Positions 35,701 through 48,589 of a DNA stretch of 64,000 nucleotides are shown here, in pieces (position 1 is the first letter of the stretch; the number at the start of each line of letters is the position of its first letter). The DNA comes from Antedon mediterranea (taxonomy: Eukaryota > Echinodermata > Crinoidea > Comatulida > Antedonidae): positions 21,604,001-21,668,000 of the forward strand of contig NC_092671.1 of NCBI RefSeq assembly GCF_964355755.1, in the 5' to 3' direction. The position numbers were made by a program, and so were the translations under genes. The notes under the pieces are model-generated. The model saw only the letters and a list, made by a program, of their open reading frames with translations, searched no databases and was not told the DNA's origin.

Positions 35701-38700
35701 TTAGACCATTTTGAGCATTTCGACAAAACTTTTTCACACAAAACACCAAAGTGCTTAGAATACCTTCAAATCGCATTTGGAGACGTTTTAGACAATTTTG
35801 TGATTTTCGAAAAAACTTGTTAACATAAAAACATCAAAGTTTACAGAATAGCTTCAAATCGCTTTTGGAGACGTTTTAGACAATTTTGTGATTTTCGAAA
35901 AAACTTGTTAACATAAAAACACCAAAGTGCTTAGAATAGCTTCAAATCGCATTGGGAGACGTTTTAGACCATTTTGTGATTTTCGAAAAAACTTGTTAAC
36001 ATAAAAACATCAAAGTGTACAGAATAGCTTCAAATCGCATTTGGAGACGTTTTAGACCATTTTGTGATTTTCGAAAAAACTTGTTAACATAAAAACACCA
36101 AAGTGCTTAGAATAGCTTCAAATCGCATTTGGAGACGTTTTAAACCATTTTGTGATTTTCGAAAAAACTTGTTAACATAAAAACACCAAAATGTTTAGAA
36201 TAGCTTCAAATCGCATTTGGAGACGTTTTAGACCATTTTGTGATTTTCGAAAAAACTTGTTAACACAAAAACACCAAAGTGATTAGAATAGCTTCAAATC
36301 GCATTTGGAGACGTTTTAGACCATTTTGTGATTTTCGAAAAAACTTGTTAACATAAAAACACCAAAGTGATTAGAATAGCTTCAAATCGCATTTGGAGAC
36401 GTTTTAGACCATTTTGTGCATTTCGATGAAACTTGGTTACGCAAAAACATCAAAGTGCTTAAAATCACATTATAAACCGTTTTAGACCATTTTGAGCATA
36501 TCGATAACACTTTTTACACAAAACACCAAAGTGCTTAGAATAGCTTCAAATCGCATTTGGAGACGTTTTAGACCATTTTGTGATTTTCGACAAAACTTTT
36601 TCACACAAAACACCAAAGTGCTTAGAATACCTTCAAATCGCATTTGGAGACGTTTTAGACCATTTTGTGATTTTCGAAAAAACTTGTTAACATAAAAACA
36701 TCAAAGTGTACAGAATAGCTTCAAATCGCATTTGGAGACGTTTTAGACCATTTTGTGATTTTCGAAAAAACTTGTTAACATAAAAACACCAAAGTGCTTA
36801 GAATAGCTTCAAATCGCATTAGGAGACGTTTTAGACCATTTTGTGATTTTCGAAAAAACTTGTTAACATAAAAACACCAAAGTGCTTAGAATAGCTTCAA
36901 ATCGCATTTGGAGACGTTTTAGACCATTTTGTGATTTTCGAAAAAACTTGTTAACATAAAAACACCAAAATGTTTAGAATAGCTTCAAATCGCATTTGGA
37001 GACGTTTTAGACCATTTTGTGATTTTCGAAAAAACTTGTTAACACAAAAACACCAAAGTGATTAGAATAGCTTCAAATCGCATTTGGAGACGTTTTAGAC
37101 CATTTTGTGCATTTCGATGAAACTTGGTTACGCAAAAACATCAAAGTGCTTAAAATCACATTATAAACCGTTTTAGACCATTTTGAGCATATCGATAACA
37201 CTTTTCACACAAAAACATCAAAGAGCACAATATAGCTTAATATCGTATTTAAAAACGTTTTAGACCATTTTGAGCATTTCGACAAAACTTTTTCACACAA
37301 AACACCAAAGTGCTTAGAATAGCTTCAAATCGCATTTGGAGACGTTTTAGACCATTTTGTGATTTTCGAAAAAACTTGTTAACATAAAAACATCAAAGGG
37401 CTAAGAATAGCTTCAAATGGCATTTGGAGACATTTTAGAACAATTAGTGATTTTCGAAAAAACTTGGTTACACAAAAACATCAAAGTGGTTAAAATCACA
37501 TTATAAACCGTTTTAGACCATTTTGAGCATTTCGATAACACTTTTTACACAAAAACATCAAAGTGCTTAGAATAGCTTCAAATCGCATTTGGAGACGTTT
37601 TAGACCATTTTGTGATTTTTGAAAAAAACTTTTTAACATAAAAACACCAAACTGCTAAGAATAGCTTCAAATCGCATATGGAGACAATTTAGACCATTTT
37701 GTGATTTTCGAAAAAACTTGTTAACATAAAAACACCAAAGTGCTTAGAATACCTTCAAATCGCATTTGGAGACGTTTTAGACCATTTTGTGATTTTCCAA
37801 AAAACTTGTTAACATAAAAACATCAAAGTGTACAGAATAGCTTCAAATCGCATTTGGAGACGTTTTAGACCATTTTGTGATTTTCGAAAAAACTTGTTAA
37901 CATAAAAACACCAAAGTGCTTAGAATAGCTTCAAATCGCATTAGGAGACGTTTTAGACCATTTTGTGATTTTCGAAAAAACTTGTTAACATAAAAACACC
38001 AAAGTGCTTAGAATAGCTTCAAATCGCATTTGGAGACGTTTTAGACCATTTTGTGATTTTCGAAAAAACTTGTTAACATAAAAACACCAAAATGTTTAGA
38101 ATAGCTTCAAATCGCATTTGGAGACGTTTTAGACCATTTTGTGATTTTCGAAAAAAATTGTTAACACAAAAACACCAAAGTGATTAGAATAGCTTCAAAT
38201 CGCATTTGGAGACGTTTTAGACCATTTTGTGCATTTCGATGAAACTTGGTTACGCAAAAACATCAAAGTGCTTAAAATCACATTATAAACCGTTTTAGAC
38301 CATTTTGAGCATATCGATAACACTTTTCACACAAAAACATCAAAGAGCACAATATAGCTTAATATCGTATTTAAAAACGTTTTAGACCATTTTGAGCATT
38401 TCGACAAAACTTTTTCACACAAAACACCAAAGTGCTTAGAATAGCTTCAAATCGCATTTGGAGACGTTTTAGACCATTTTGTGATTTTCGAAAAAACTTG
38501 TTAACATAAAAACATCAAAGTGCTAAGAATAGCTTCAAATCGAATTTGGAGACATTTTAGACCAATTATTGATTTTCGAAAAAACTTGGTTACACAAAAA
38601 CATCAAAGTGGTTAAAATCACATTATAAACCGTTTTAGACCATTTTGAGCATTTCGATAACACTTTTCACACAAAAACATCAAAGTGCTTAGAATAGCTT

Positions 38701-40632
38701 CAAATCACATTTGGAGACGTTTTAGACCATTTTGTGATTTTCGAAAAAAACTTTTTAACATAAAAACACCAAACTGCTAAGAATAGCTTCAAATCGCATA
38801 TGGAGACAATTTAGACCATTTTGTGATTTTCGAAAAAACTTGTTAACATAAAAACACCAAAGTGCTTAGAATACCTTCAAATCGCATTTGGAGACATTTT
38901 AGACCATTTTGTGATTTTCGAAAAAACTTGTTAACATAAAAACATCAAAGTGCTAAGAATAGCTTCCAATCGCATTTGGAGACGTTTTAGACCATTTTGT
39001 GATTTTCGAAAACAACTTGTTAACATAAAAACACCAAAGTGCTTAGAATAGCTTCAAATCGCATTTGGAGACGTTTTAGACCAATTTGTGATTTTCGAAA
39101 AAACTTGGTTACACAAAAACATCAAAGTGGATAAAATCACATTATAACCCGTTTTAGACCATTTTGAGCATATCGATAACACTTTTCACACAAAAACATC
39201 AAAGACCACAATATAGCTTAATATCGTATTTAAAAACGTTTTAGACCATTTTGAGCATTTCGACAAAACTTTTTCACACAAAACACCAAAGTGCTTAGAA
39301 TAGCTTCAAATCGCATTTGGAGACGTTTTAGACCATTTTGTGATTTTCGAAAAAACTTGTTAACATAAAAACATCAAAGTGCTAAGAATAGCTTCAAATC
39401 GCATTTGGAGACATTTTAGACCAATTAGTGATTTTCAAAAAAACTTGGTTACACAAAAACATCAAAGTGGTTAAAATCACATTGTAAACCGTTTTAGACC
39501 ATTTTGAGCATTTCGATAACACTTTTCACACAAAAACATCAAAGTGCTTAGAATAGCTTCAAATCGCATTTGGAGACGTTTTAGACCATTTTGTGATTTT
39601 CGAAAAAAACTTTTTAACATAAAAACACCAAACTGCTAAGAATAGCTTCAAATCGCATATGGAGACAATTTAGACCATTTTGTGATTTTCGAAAAAACTT
39701 GTTAACATAAAAACACCAAAGTGCTTAGAATACCTTCAAATCGCATTTGGAGACATTTTAGACCATTTTGTGATTTTCGAAAAAACTTGTTAACATAAAA
39801 ACATCAAAGTGCTAAGAATAGCTTCCAATCGCATTTGGAGACGTTTTAGACCATTTTGTGATTTTCGAAAACAACTTGTTAACATAAAAACACCAAAGTG
39901 CTTAGAATAGCTTCAAATCGCATTTGGAGACGTTTTAGACCAATTTGTGATTTTCGAAAAAACTTGGTTACACAAAAACATCAAAGTGGATAAAATCACA
40001 TTATAAACCGTTTTAGACCATTTTGAGCATTTCGATAACACATTTCACACAAAAACATCAAAGAGCACAAAATAGCTTAATATCGTATTTAAAAACGTTT
40101 TAAACCATTTTGAGCATTTCGACAAAACTTTTTCACACAAAACACCAAAGTGTACAGAATAGCTTCAAATCGCATTTGGAGACGTTTTAGACCATTTTGT
40201 GATTTTCGAAAAAACTTGTTAATATAAAAACACCAAAGTACTTAGAATAGCTTCAAATCGCATTTGGAGACGTTGTAGACCATTTTGTGATTTTCGAAAA
40301 AACTTGTTAACATAAAAACACCAAAGTTTACAGAATAGCTTCAAATCGCATTTGGAGACGTTTTAGACAATTTTGTGCATTTCGATGAAACTTGGTTACA
40401 CAAAAACATCAAAGTGCTTAAAATCACATTATAAACCGTTTTAGACCATTTGAGCATTTCCATAACACTTTTCACACAAAAACATCAAAGGGCACAATAT
40501 AGCTTAATATCCTATTTAAAAACGTTTTAGACCATTTTGAGCATTTCGACAAAACTTTTTCACACAAAACACCAAAGTGCTTAGAATACCTTCAAATCGC
40601 ATTTGGAGACGTTTTAGACCATTTTGTGATTT
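26700..40632 (+). repeat. 6205-bp tandem array, about 2.25 copies
   Basis: Landmarks repeat at exactly 6205 bp: 28641 and 34846, 30287 and 36492, ctatt at 27441 and 33646, and the rare texts aaatggcatttgg with tagaacaattag near 31211 and 37416, cgaaaaaaattg near 31943 and 38148, ccaattattg near 32355 and 38560, and cattataacccg near 32936 and 39141. Matching along this lag runs from about 26.70-34.43 kb in the first member and 32.90-40.63 kb in the second. It stops where 34437 has cttaac with gtttacag and 40642 has cttgttaac with gtgcttag. A few single-base differences, such as catcgtattt at about 31128, mark the copies. Confidence 0.82.
26717..29382 (+). repeat. 2666-bp tandem duplication, unit 2
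   Basis: Follows unit 1 directly. It ends where a B monomer reading gtgcttaaaatcacgtt replaces the gtggataaaatc of the next unit. The related block at 48.96-51.62 kb holds only one copy, which also ends in cacgtt, so unit 2 keeps the original right-hand junction and unit 1 the original left-hand one. Confidence 0.82.
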
Positions 40633-41226
40633 TCGAAAAAACTTGTTAACATAAAAACACCAAAGTGCTTAGAATAGCTTCAAATCGCATTTGGAGACGT
40701 TTTAGACCATTTTGTGATTTTCGAAAAAACTTGTTAACATAAAAACACCAAAGTGTTTAGAAAAGCTTCAAATCGCATTTGGAGACGTTTTAGACCATTT
40801 TGTGATTTTCGAAAAAACTTGTTAACATAAAAACACCAAAGTGTTTAGAAAAGCTTCAAATCGCATTTGGAGACGTTTTAGACCATTTTGGGATTTTCGA
40901 AAAAACTTGTTAACATAAAAACACCAAAGTGCTTAGAATAGCTTCAAATCGCATTTGGAGACGTTTTAGACCATTTTGTAATTTTCAAAAAAACTTGTTA
41001 ACATAAAAACACCAAAGTTCTTAGAATAGCTTCAAATCGCATTTGGAGACGTTTTAGACCATTTTGTGATTTTCGAAAAAAGTTGTTAACATAAAAACAC
41101 CAAAGTGATTAGAATAGCTTCAAATCGCATTTGGAGACGTTTTAGACCATTTTGTGCATTTCGATGAAACTTGGTTACGCAAAAACATCAAAGTAATAAT
41201 CACATTATAAACAGTTTTAGACCATT

Positions 41227-42297
41227 TTGAGCATATCGATAAAACTTTTTACACAAAACACCAAAGTGCTTAGAATAGCTTCAAATCGCATTTGGAGACG
41301 TTTTAGACCATTTTGTGATTTTCGACAAAACTTTTTCACACAAAACACCAAAGTACTTAGAATACCTTCAAATCGCATTTGGAGACGTTTTAGACCATTT
41401 TGTGATTTTCGAAAAAACTTGTTAACATAAAAACATCAAAGTGTACAGATTAGCTTCAAATCGCATTTGGAGACGTTTTAGACCATTTTGTGATTTTCGA
41501 AAAAACTTGTTAACATAAAAACACCAAAGTGCTTAGAATAGCTTCAAATCGCATTGGGAGACGTTTTAGACCATTTTGTGATTTTCGAAAAAACTTGTTA
41601 ACATAAAAACATCAAAGTGTACAGAATAGCTTCAAATCGCATTTGGAGACGTTTTAGACCATTTTGTGATTTTCGAAAAAACTTGTTAACATAAAAACAC
41701 CAAAGTGCTTAGAATAGCTTCAAATCGCATTTGGAGACGTTTTAAACCATTTTGTGATTTTCGAAAAAACTTGTTAACATAAAAACACCAAAATGTTTAG
41801 AATAGCTTCAAATCGCATTTGGAGACGTTTTAGACCATTTTGTGATTTTCGAAAAAACTTGTTAACACAAAAACACCAAAGTGATTAGAATAGCTTCAAA
41901 TCGCATTTGGAGACGTTTTAGACCATTTTGTGATTTTCGAAAAAACTTGTTAACATAAAAACACCAAAGTGATTAGAATAGCTTCAAATCGCATTTGGAG
42001 ACGTTTTAGACCATTTTGTGCATTTCGATGAAACTTGGTTACGCAAAAACATCAAAGTGCTTAAAATCACATTATAAACCGTTTTAGACCATTTTGAGCA
42101 TATCGATAACACTTTTTACACAAAACACCAAAGTGCTTAGAATAGCTTCAAATCGCATTTGGAGACGTTTTAGACCATTTTGTGATTTTCGACAAAACTT
42201 TTTCACACAAAACACCAAAGTGCTTAGAATACCTTCAAATCGCATTTGGAGACGTTTTAGACCATTTTGTGATTTTCGAAAAAACTTGTTAACATAA
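41227..42297 (+). repeat. 867-bp module pair at 41.2-42.3 kb
   Basis: Two B-to-A fusion landmarks lie 867 bp apart (41227 and 42094), the same module length as after SINE copy 1 and inside the 1.73-kb units. The first follows the short B variant (aaagtaataatcac) and the second a normal B, so the two modules come from different sub-lineages brought together by recombination. Confidence 0.6.
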
Positions 42298-45169
42298 AAA
42301 CATCAAAATGTTTAGAATAGCTTCAAATCACATTTGGAGACGTTTTAGACCATTTTGTGATTTTCGAAAAAACTTGTTAACACAAAAACACCAAAGTGAT
42401 TAGAATAGCTTCAAATCGCATTTGGAGACGTTTTAGACCAATTTGTGCATTTCGATGAAACTTGGTTACGCAAAAACATCAAAGTGCTTAAAATCACATT
42501 ATAAACCGTTTTAGACCATTTTGAGCATATCGATAACACTTTTCACACAAAAACATCAAAGAGCACAATATAGCTTAATATCTTATTTAAAAACGTTTTA
42601 GACCATTTTGAGCATTTCGACAAAACTTTTTCACACAAAACACCAAAGTGCTTAGAATAGCTTCAAATCGCATTTGGAGACGTTTTAGACCATTTTGTGA
42701 TTTTCGAAAAAACTTGTTAACATAAAAACATCAAAGTGCTAAGAATAGCTTCAAATCGCATTTGGAGACATTTTAGACCAATTAGTGATTTTCGAAAAAA
42801 CTTGGTTACACAAAAACATCAAAGTGGTTAAAATCACATTATAAACCGTTTTAGACCATTTTGAGCATTTCGATAACACTTTTCACACAAAAACATCAAA
42901 GTGCTTAGAATAGCTTCAAATCGCATTTGGAGACGTTTTAGACCATTTTGTGATTTTCGAAAAAAACTTTTTAACATAAAAACACCAAACTTCTAAGAAT
43001 AGCTTCAAATCGCATATGGAGACAATTTAGACCATTTTGTGATTTTCGAAAAAACTTGTTAACATAAAAACACCAAAGTGCTAAGAATAGCTTCAAATCG
43101 CATATGGAGACAATTTAGACCATTTTGTGATTTTCGAAAAAACTTGTTAACATAAAAACACCAAAGTGCTTAGAATACCTTCAAATCGCATTTGGAGACG
43201 TTTAAGACCATTTTGTGATTTTCGAAAAAACTTGTTAACATAAAAACACCAAAGTGCTTAGAATAGCTTCAAATCGCATTTGGAGACGTTTTAGACCAAT
43301 TTGTGATTTTCGAAAAAACTTGGTTACACAAAAACATCAAAGTGGATAAAAGCACATTATAAACCGTTTTAGACCATTTTGAGCATTTCGATAACACATT
43401 TCACACAAAAACATCAAAGAGCACAAAATAGCTTAATATCGTATTTAAAAACGTTTTAAACCATTTTGAGCATTTCGACAAAACTTTTTCACACAAAACA
43501 CCAAAGTGTTTAGAAAAGCTTCAAATCGCATTTGGAGACGTTTTAGACCATTTTGGGATTTTCGAAAAAACTTGTTAACATAAAAACACCAAAGTGCTTA
43601 GAATAGCTTCAAATCGCATTTGAAGACGTTTTAGACCATTTTGTAATTTTCGAAAAAACTTGTTAACATAAAAACACCAAAATGTTTAGAATAGCTTCAA
43701 ATCGCATTTGGAGACGTTTTAGACCATTTTGTGATTTTCGAAAAAACTTGTTAACACAAAAACACCAAAGTGATTAGAATAGCTTCAAATCGCATTTGGA
43801 GACGTTTTAGACCATTTTGTGATTTTCGAAAAAACTTGTTAACATAAAAACACCAAAGTGATTAGAATAGCTTCAAATCGCATTTGGAGACGTTTTAGAC
43901 CATTTTGTGCATTTCGATGAAACTTGGTTACGCAAAAACATCAAAGTAATAATCACATTATAAACAGTTTTAGACCATTTTGAGCATATCGATAAAACTT
44001 TTTACACAAAACACCAAAGTGCTTAGAATAGCTTCAAATCGCATTTGGAGACGTTTTAGACCATTTTGTGATTTTCGACAAAACTTTTTCACACAAAACA
44101 CCAAAGTGCTTAGAATACCTTCAAATCGCATTTGGAGACGTTTTAGACCATTTTGTGATTTTCGAAAAAACTTGTTAACATAAAAACATCAAAGTGTACA
44201 GATTAGCTTCAAATCGCATTTGGAGACGTTTTAGACCATTTTGTGATTTTCGAAAAAACTTGTTAACATAAAAACACCAAAGTGCTTAGAATAGCTTCAA
44301 ATCGCATTAGGAGACGTTTTAGACCATTTTGTTATTTTCGAAAAAACTTGTTAACATAATAACACCAAAATGTTTAGAATAGCTTCAAATCGCATTTGGA
44401 GACGTTTTAGACCATTTTGTGATTTTCGAAAAAACTTGTTAACATAAAAACACCAAAGTGCTTAGAATACCTTCAAATCGCATTTGGAGACGTTTTAGAC
44501 CATTTTGTGATTTTCCAAAAAACTTGTTAACATAAAAACATCAAAGTGTACAGAATAGCTTCAAATCGCATTTGGAGACGTTTTAGACCATTTTGTGATT
44601 TTCGAAAAAACTTGTTAACATAAAAACACCAAAGTGCTTAGAATAGCTTCAAATCGCATTAGGAGACGTTTTAGACCATTTTGTGATTTTCGAAAAAACT
44701 TGTTAACATAAAAACACCAAAGTGCTTAGAATAGCTTCAAATCGCATTTGGAGACGTTTTAGACCATTTTGTGATTTTCGAAAAAACTTGTTAACATAAA
44801 AACACCAAAATGTTTAGAATAGCTTCAAATCACATTTGGAGACGTTTTAGACCATTTTGTGATTTTCGAAAAAACTTGTTAACACAAAAACACCAAAGTG
44901 ATTAGAATAGCTTCAAATCGCATTTGGAGACGTTTTAGACCAATTTGTGCATTTCGATGAAACTTGGATACGCAAAAACATCAAAGTGCTAAAAATCACA
45001 TTATAAACCGTTTTAGATCATTTTGAGCATATCGATAACACTTTTCACACAAAAACATCAAAGAGCACAATATAGCTTAATATCTTATTTAAAAACGTTT
45101 TAGACCATTTTGAGCATTTCGACAAAACTTTTTCACACAAAACACCAAAGTGCTTAGAATAGCTTCAAA

Positions 45170-47590
45170 TCGCATTTGGAGACGTTTTAGACCATTTTGT
45201 GATTTTCGAAAAAACTTTTTCACACAAAACACCAAAGTGCTTAGAATACCTTCAAATCGCATTTGGAGACGTTTTAGACCATTTTGTGATTTTCGAAAAA
45301 ACTTGTTAACATAAAAACATCAAAGTGTACAGAATAGCTTCAAATCGCATTTGGAGACGTTTTAGACCATTTTGTGATTTTCGAAAAAACTTGTTAACAT
45401 AAAAACACCAAAGTGCTTAGAATAGCTTCAAATCGCATTAGGAGACGTTTTAGACCATTTTGTGATTTTCGAAAAAACTTGTTAACACAAAAACACCAAA
45501 GTGCTTAGAATAGCTTCAAATCGCATTTGGAGACGTTTTAGACCATTTTGTGATTTTCGAAAAAACTTGTTAACATTAAAACACCAAAATGTTTAGAATA
45601 GCTTCAAATCGAATTTGGAGACGTTTTAGACCATTTTGTGATTTTCGAAAAAACTTGTTAACACAAAAACACCAAAGTGATTAGAATAGCTTCAAATCGC
45701 ATTTGGAGACGTTTTAGACCATTTTGTGCATTTCGATGAAACTTGGTTACGGAAAAACATCAAAGTGCTTAAAATCACATTATAAACCGTTTTAGACCAT
45801 TTTGAGCATATCGATAACACTTTTCACACAAAAACATCAAAGAGCACAATATAGCTTAATATCGTATTTAAAAACGTTTTAGACCATTTTGAGCATTTCG
45901 ACAAAACTTTTTCACACAAAACACCAAAGTGCTTAGAATAGCTTCAAATCGCATTTGGAGACGTTTTAGACCATTTTGTGATTTTCGAAAAAACTTGTTA
46001 ACATAAAAACATCAAAGGGCTAAGAATAGCTTCAAATCGCATTTGGAGACATTTTAGACCAATTAGTGATTTTCGAAAAAACTTGGTTACACAAAAACAT
46101 CAAAGTGGTTAAAATCACATTATAAACCGTTTTAGACCATTTTGAGCATTTCGATAACACTTTTTACACAAAAACATCAAAGTGCTTAGAATAGCTTCAA
46201 ATCGCATTTGGAGACGTTTTAGACCATTTTGTGATTTTCGAAAAAAACTTTTTAACATAAAAACACCAAACTGCTAAGAATAGCTTCAAATCGCATATGG
46301 AGACAATTTAGACCATTTTGTGATTTTCGAAAAAACTTGTTAACATAAAAACACCAAAGTGCTTAGAATACCTTCAAATCGCATTTGGAGACGTTTTAGA
46401 CCATTTTGTGATTTTCGAAAAAACTTTTTCACACAAAACACCAAAGTGCTTAGAATACCTTCAAATCGCATTTGGAGACGTTTTAGACCATTTTGTGATT
46501 TTCGAAAAAACTTGTTAACATAAAAACATCAAAGTGTACAGAATAGCTTCAAATCGCATTTGGAGACGTTTTAGACCATTTTGTGATTTTCGAAAAAACT
46601 TGTTAACATAAAAACACCAAAGTGCTTAGAATAGCTTCAAATCGCATTAGGAGACGTTTTAGACCATTTTGTGATTTTCGAAAAAACTTGTTAACACAAA
46701 AACACCAAAGTGCTTAGAATAGCTTCAAATCGCATTTGGAGACGTTTTAGACCATTTTGTGATTTTCGAAAAAACTTGTTAACATTAAAACACCAAAATG
46801 TTTAGAATAGCTTCAAATCGAATTTGGAGACGTTTTAGACCATTTTGTGATTTTCGAAAAAACTTGTTAACACAAAAACACCAAAGTGATTAGAATAGCT
46901 TCAAATCGCATTTGGAGACGTTTTAGACCATTTTGTGCATTTCGATGAAACTTGGTTACGGAAAAACATCAAAGTGCTTAAAATCACATTATAAACCGTT
47001 TTAGACCATTTTGAGCATATCGATAACACTTTTCACACAAAAACATCAAAGAGCACAATATAGCTTAATATCGTATTTAAAAACGTTTTAGACCATTTTG
47101 AGCATTTCGACAAAACTTTTTCACACAAAACACCAAAGTGCTTAGAATAGCTTCAAATCGCATTTGGAGACGTTTTAGACCATTTTGTGATTTTCGAAAA
47201 AACTTGTTAACATAAAAACATCAAAGGGCTAAGAATAGCTTCAAATCGCATTTGGAGACATTTTAGACCAATTAGTGATTTTCGAAAAAACTTGGTTACA
47301 CAAAAACATCAAAGTGGTTAAAATCACATTATAAACCGTTTTAGACCATTTTGAGCATTTCGATAACACTTTTTACACAAAAACATCAAAGTGCTTAGAA
47401 TAGCTTCAAATCGCATTTGGAGACGTTTTAGACCATTTTGTGATTTTCGAAAAAAACTTTTTAACATAAAAACACCAAACTGCTAAGAATAGCTTCAAAT
47501 CGCATATGGAGACAATTTAGACCATTTTGTGATTTTCGAAAAAACTTGTTAACATAAAAACACCAAAGTGCTTAGAATACCTTCAAATCG
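45170..47590 (+). repeat. 1209-bp tandem pair
   Basis: Units lie at about 45170-46378 and 46379-47590. The rare acattaaaac (45573 and 46782), an A monomer with cgaatttggagacg, and ttacggaaaaac in place of ttacgcaaaaac (45751 and 46960) all recur at 1209 bp. The left junction of unit 2 is the cgaaaaaactttttcac text near 46414. Matching ends where 47631 reads gattttcc. Confidence 0.8.
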
Positions 47591-48589
47591 CATTTGGAGA
47601 CGTTTTAGACCATTTTGTGATTTTCCAAAAAACTTGTTAACATAAAAACATCAAAGTGTACAGAATAGCTTCAAATCGCATTTGGAGACGTTTTAGACCA
47701 TTTTGTGATTTTCGAAAAAACTTGTTAACATAAAAACACCAAAGTGCTTAGAATAGCTTCAAATCGCATTAGGAGACGTTTTAGACCATTTTGTGATTTT
47801 CGAAAAAACTTGTTAACATAAAAACACCAAAGTGCTTAGAATAGCTTCAAATCGCATTTGGAGACGTTTTAGACCATTTTGTGATTTTCGAAAAAACTTG
47901 TTAACATAAAAACACCAAAATGTTTAGAATAGCTTCAAATCACATTTGGAGACGTTTTAGACCATTTTGTGATTTTCGAAAAAACTTGTTAACACAAAAA
48001 CACCAAAGTGATTAGAATAGCTTCAAATCGCATTTGGAGACGTTTTAGACCAATTTGTGCATTTCGATGAAACTTGGTTACGCAAAAACATCAAAGTGCT
48101 TAAAATCACATTATAAACCGTTTTAGACCATTTTGAGCATATCGATAACACTTTTCACACAAAAACATCAAAGAGCACAATATAGCTTAATATCTTATTT
48201 AAAAACGTTTTAGACCATTTTGAGCATTTCGACAAAACTTTTTCACACAAAACACCAAAGTGCTTAGAATAGCTTCAAATCGCATTTGGAAACGTTTTAG
48301 ACCATTTTGTGATTTTCGAAAAAACTTGTTAACATAAAAACATCAAAGTGCTAAGAATAGCTTCAAATCGCATTTGGAGACATTTTAGACCAATTAGTGA
48401 TTTTCGAAAAAACTTGGTTACACAAAAACATCAAAGTGGTTAAAATCACATTATAAACCGTTTTAGACCATTTTGAGCATTTCGATAACACTTTTCACAC
48501 AAAAACATCAAAGTGCTTAGAATAGCTTCAAATCGCATTTGGAGACGTTTTAGACCATTTTGTGATTTTCGAAAAAAACTTTTTAACAT

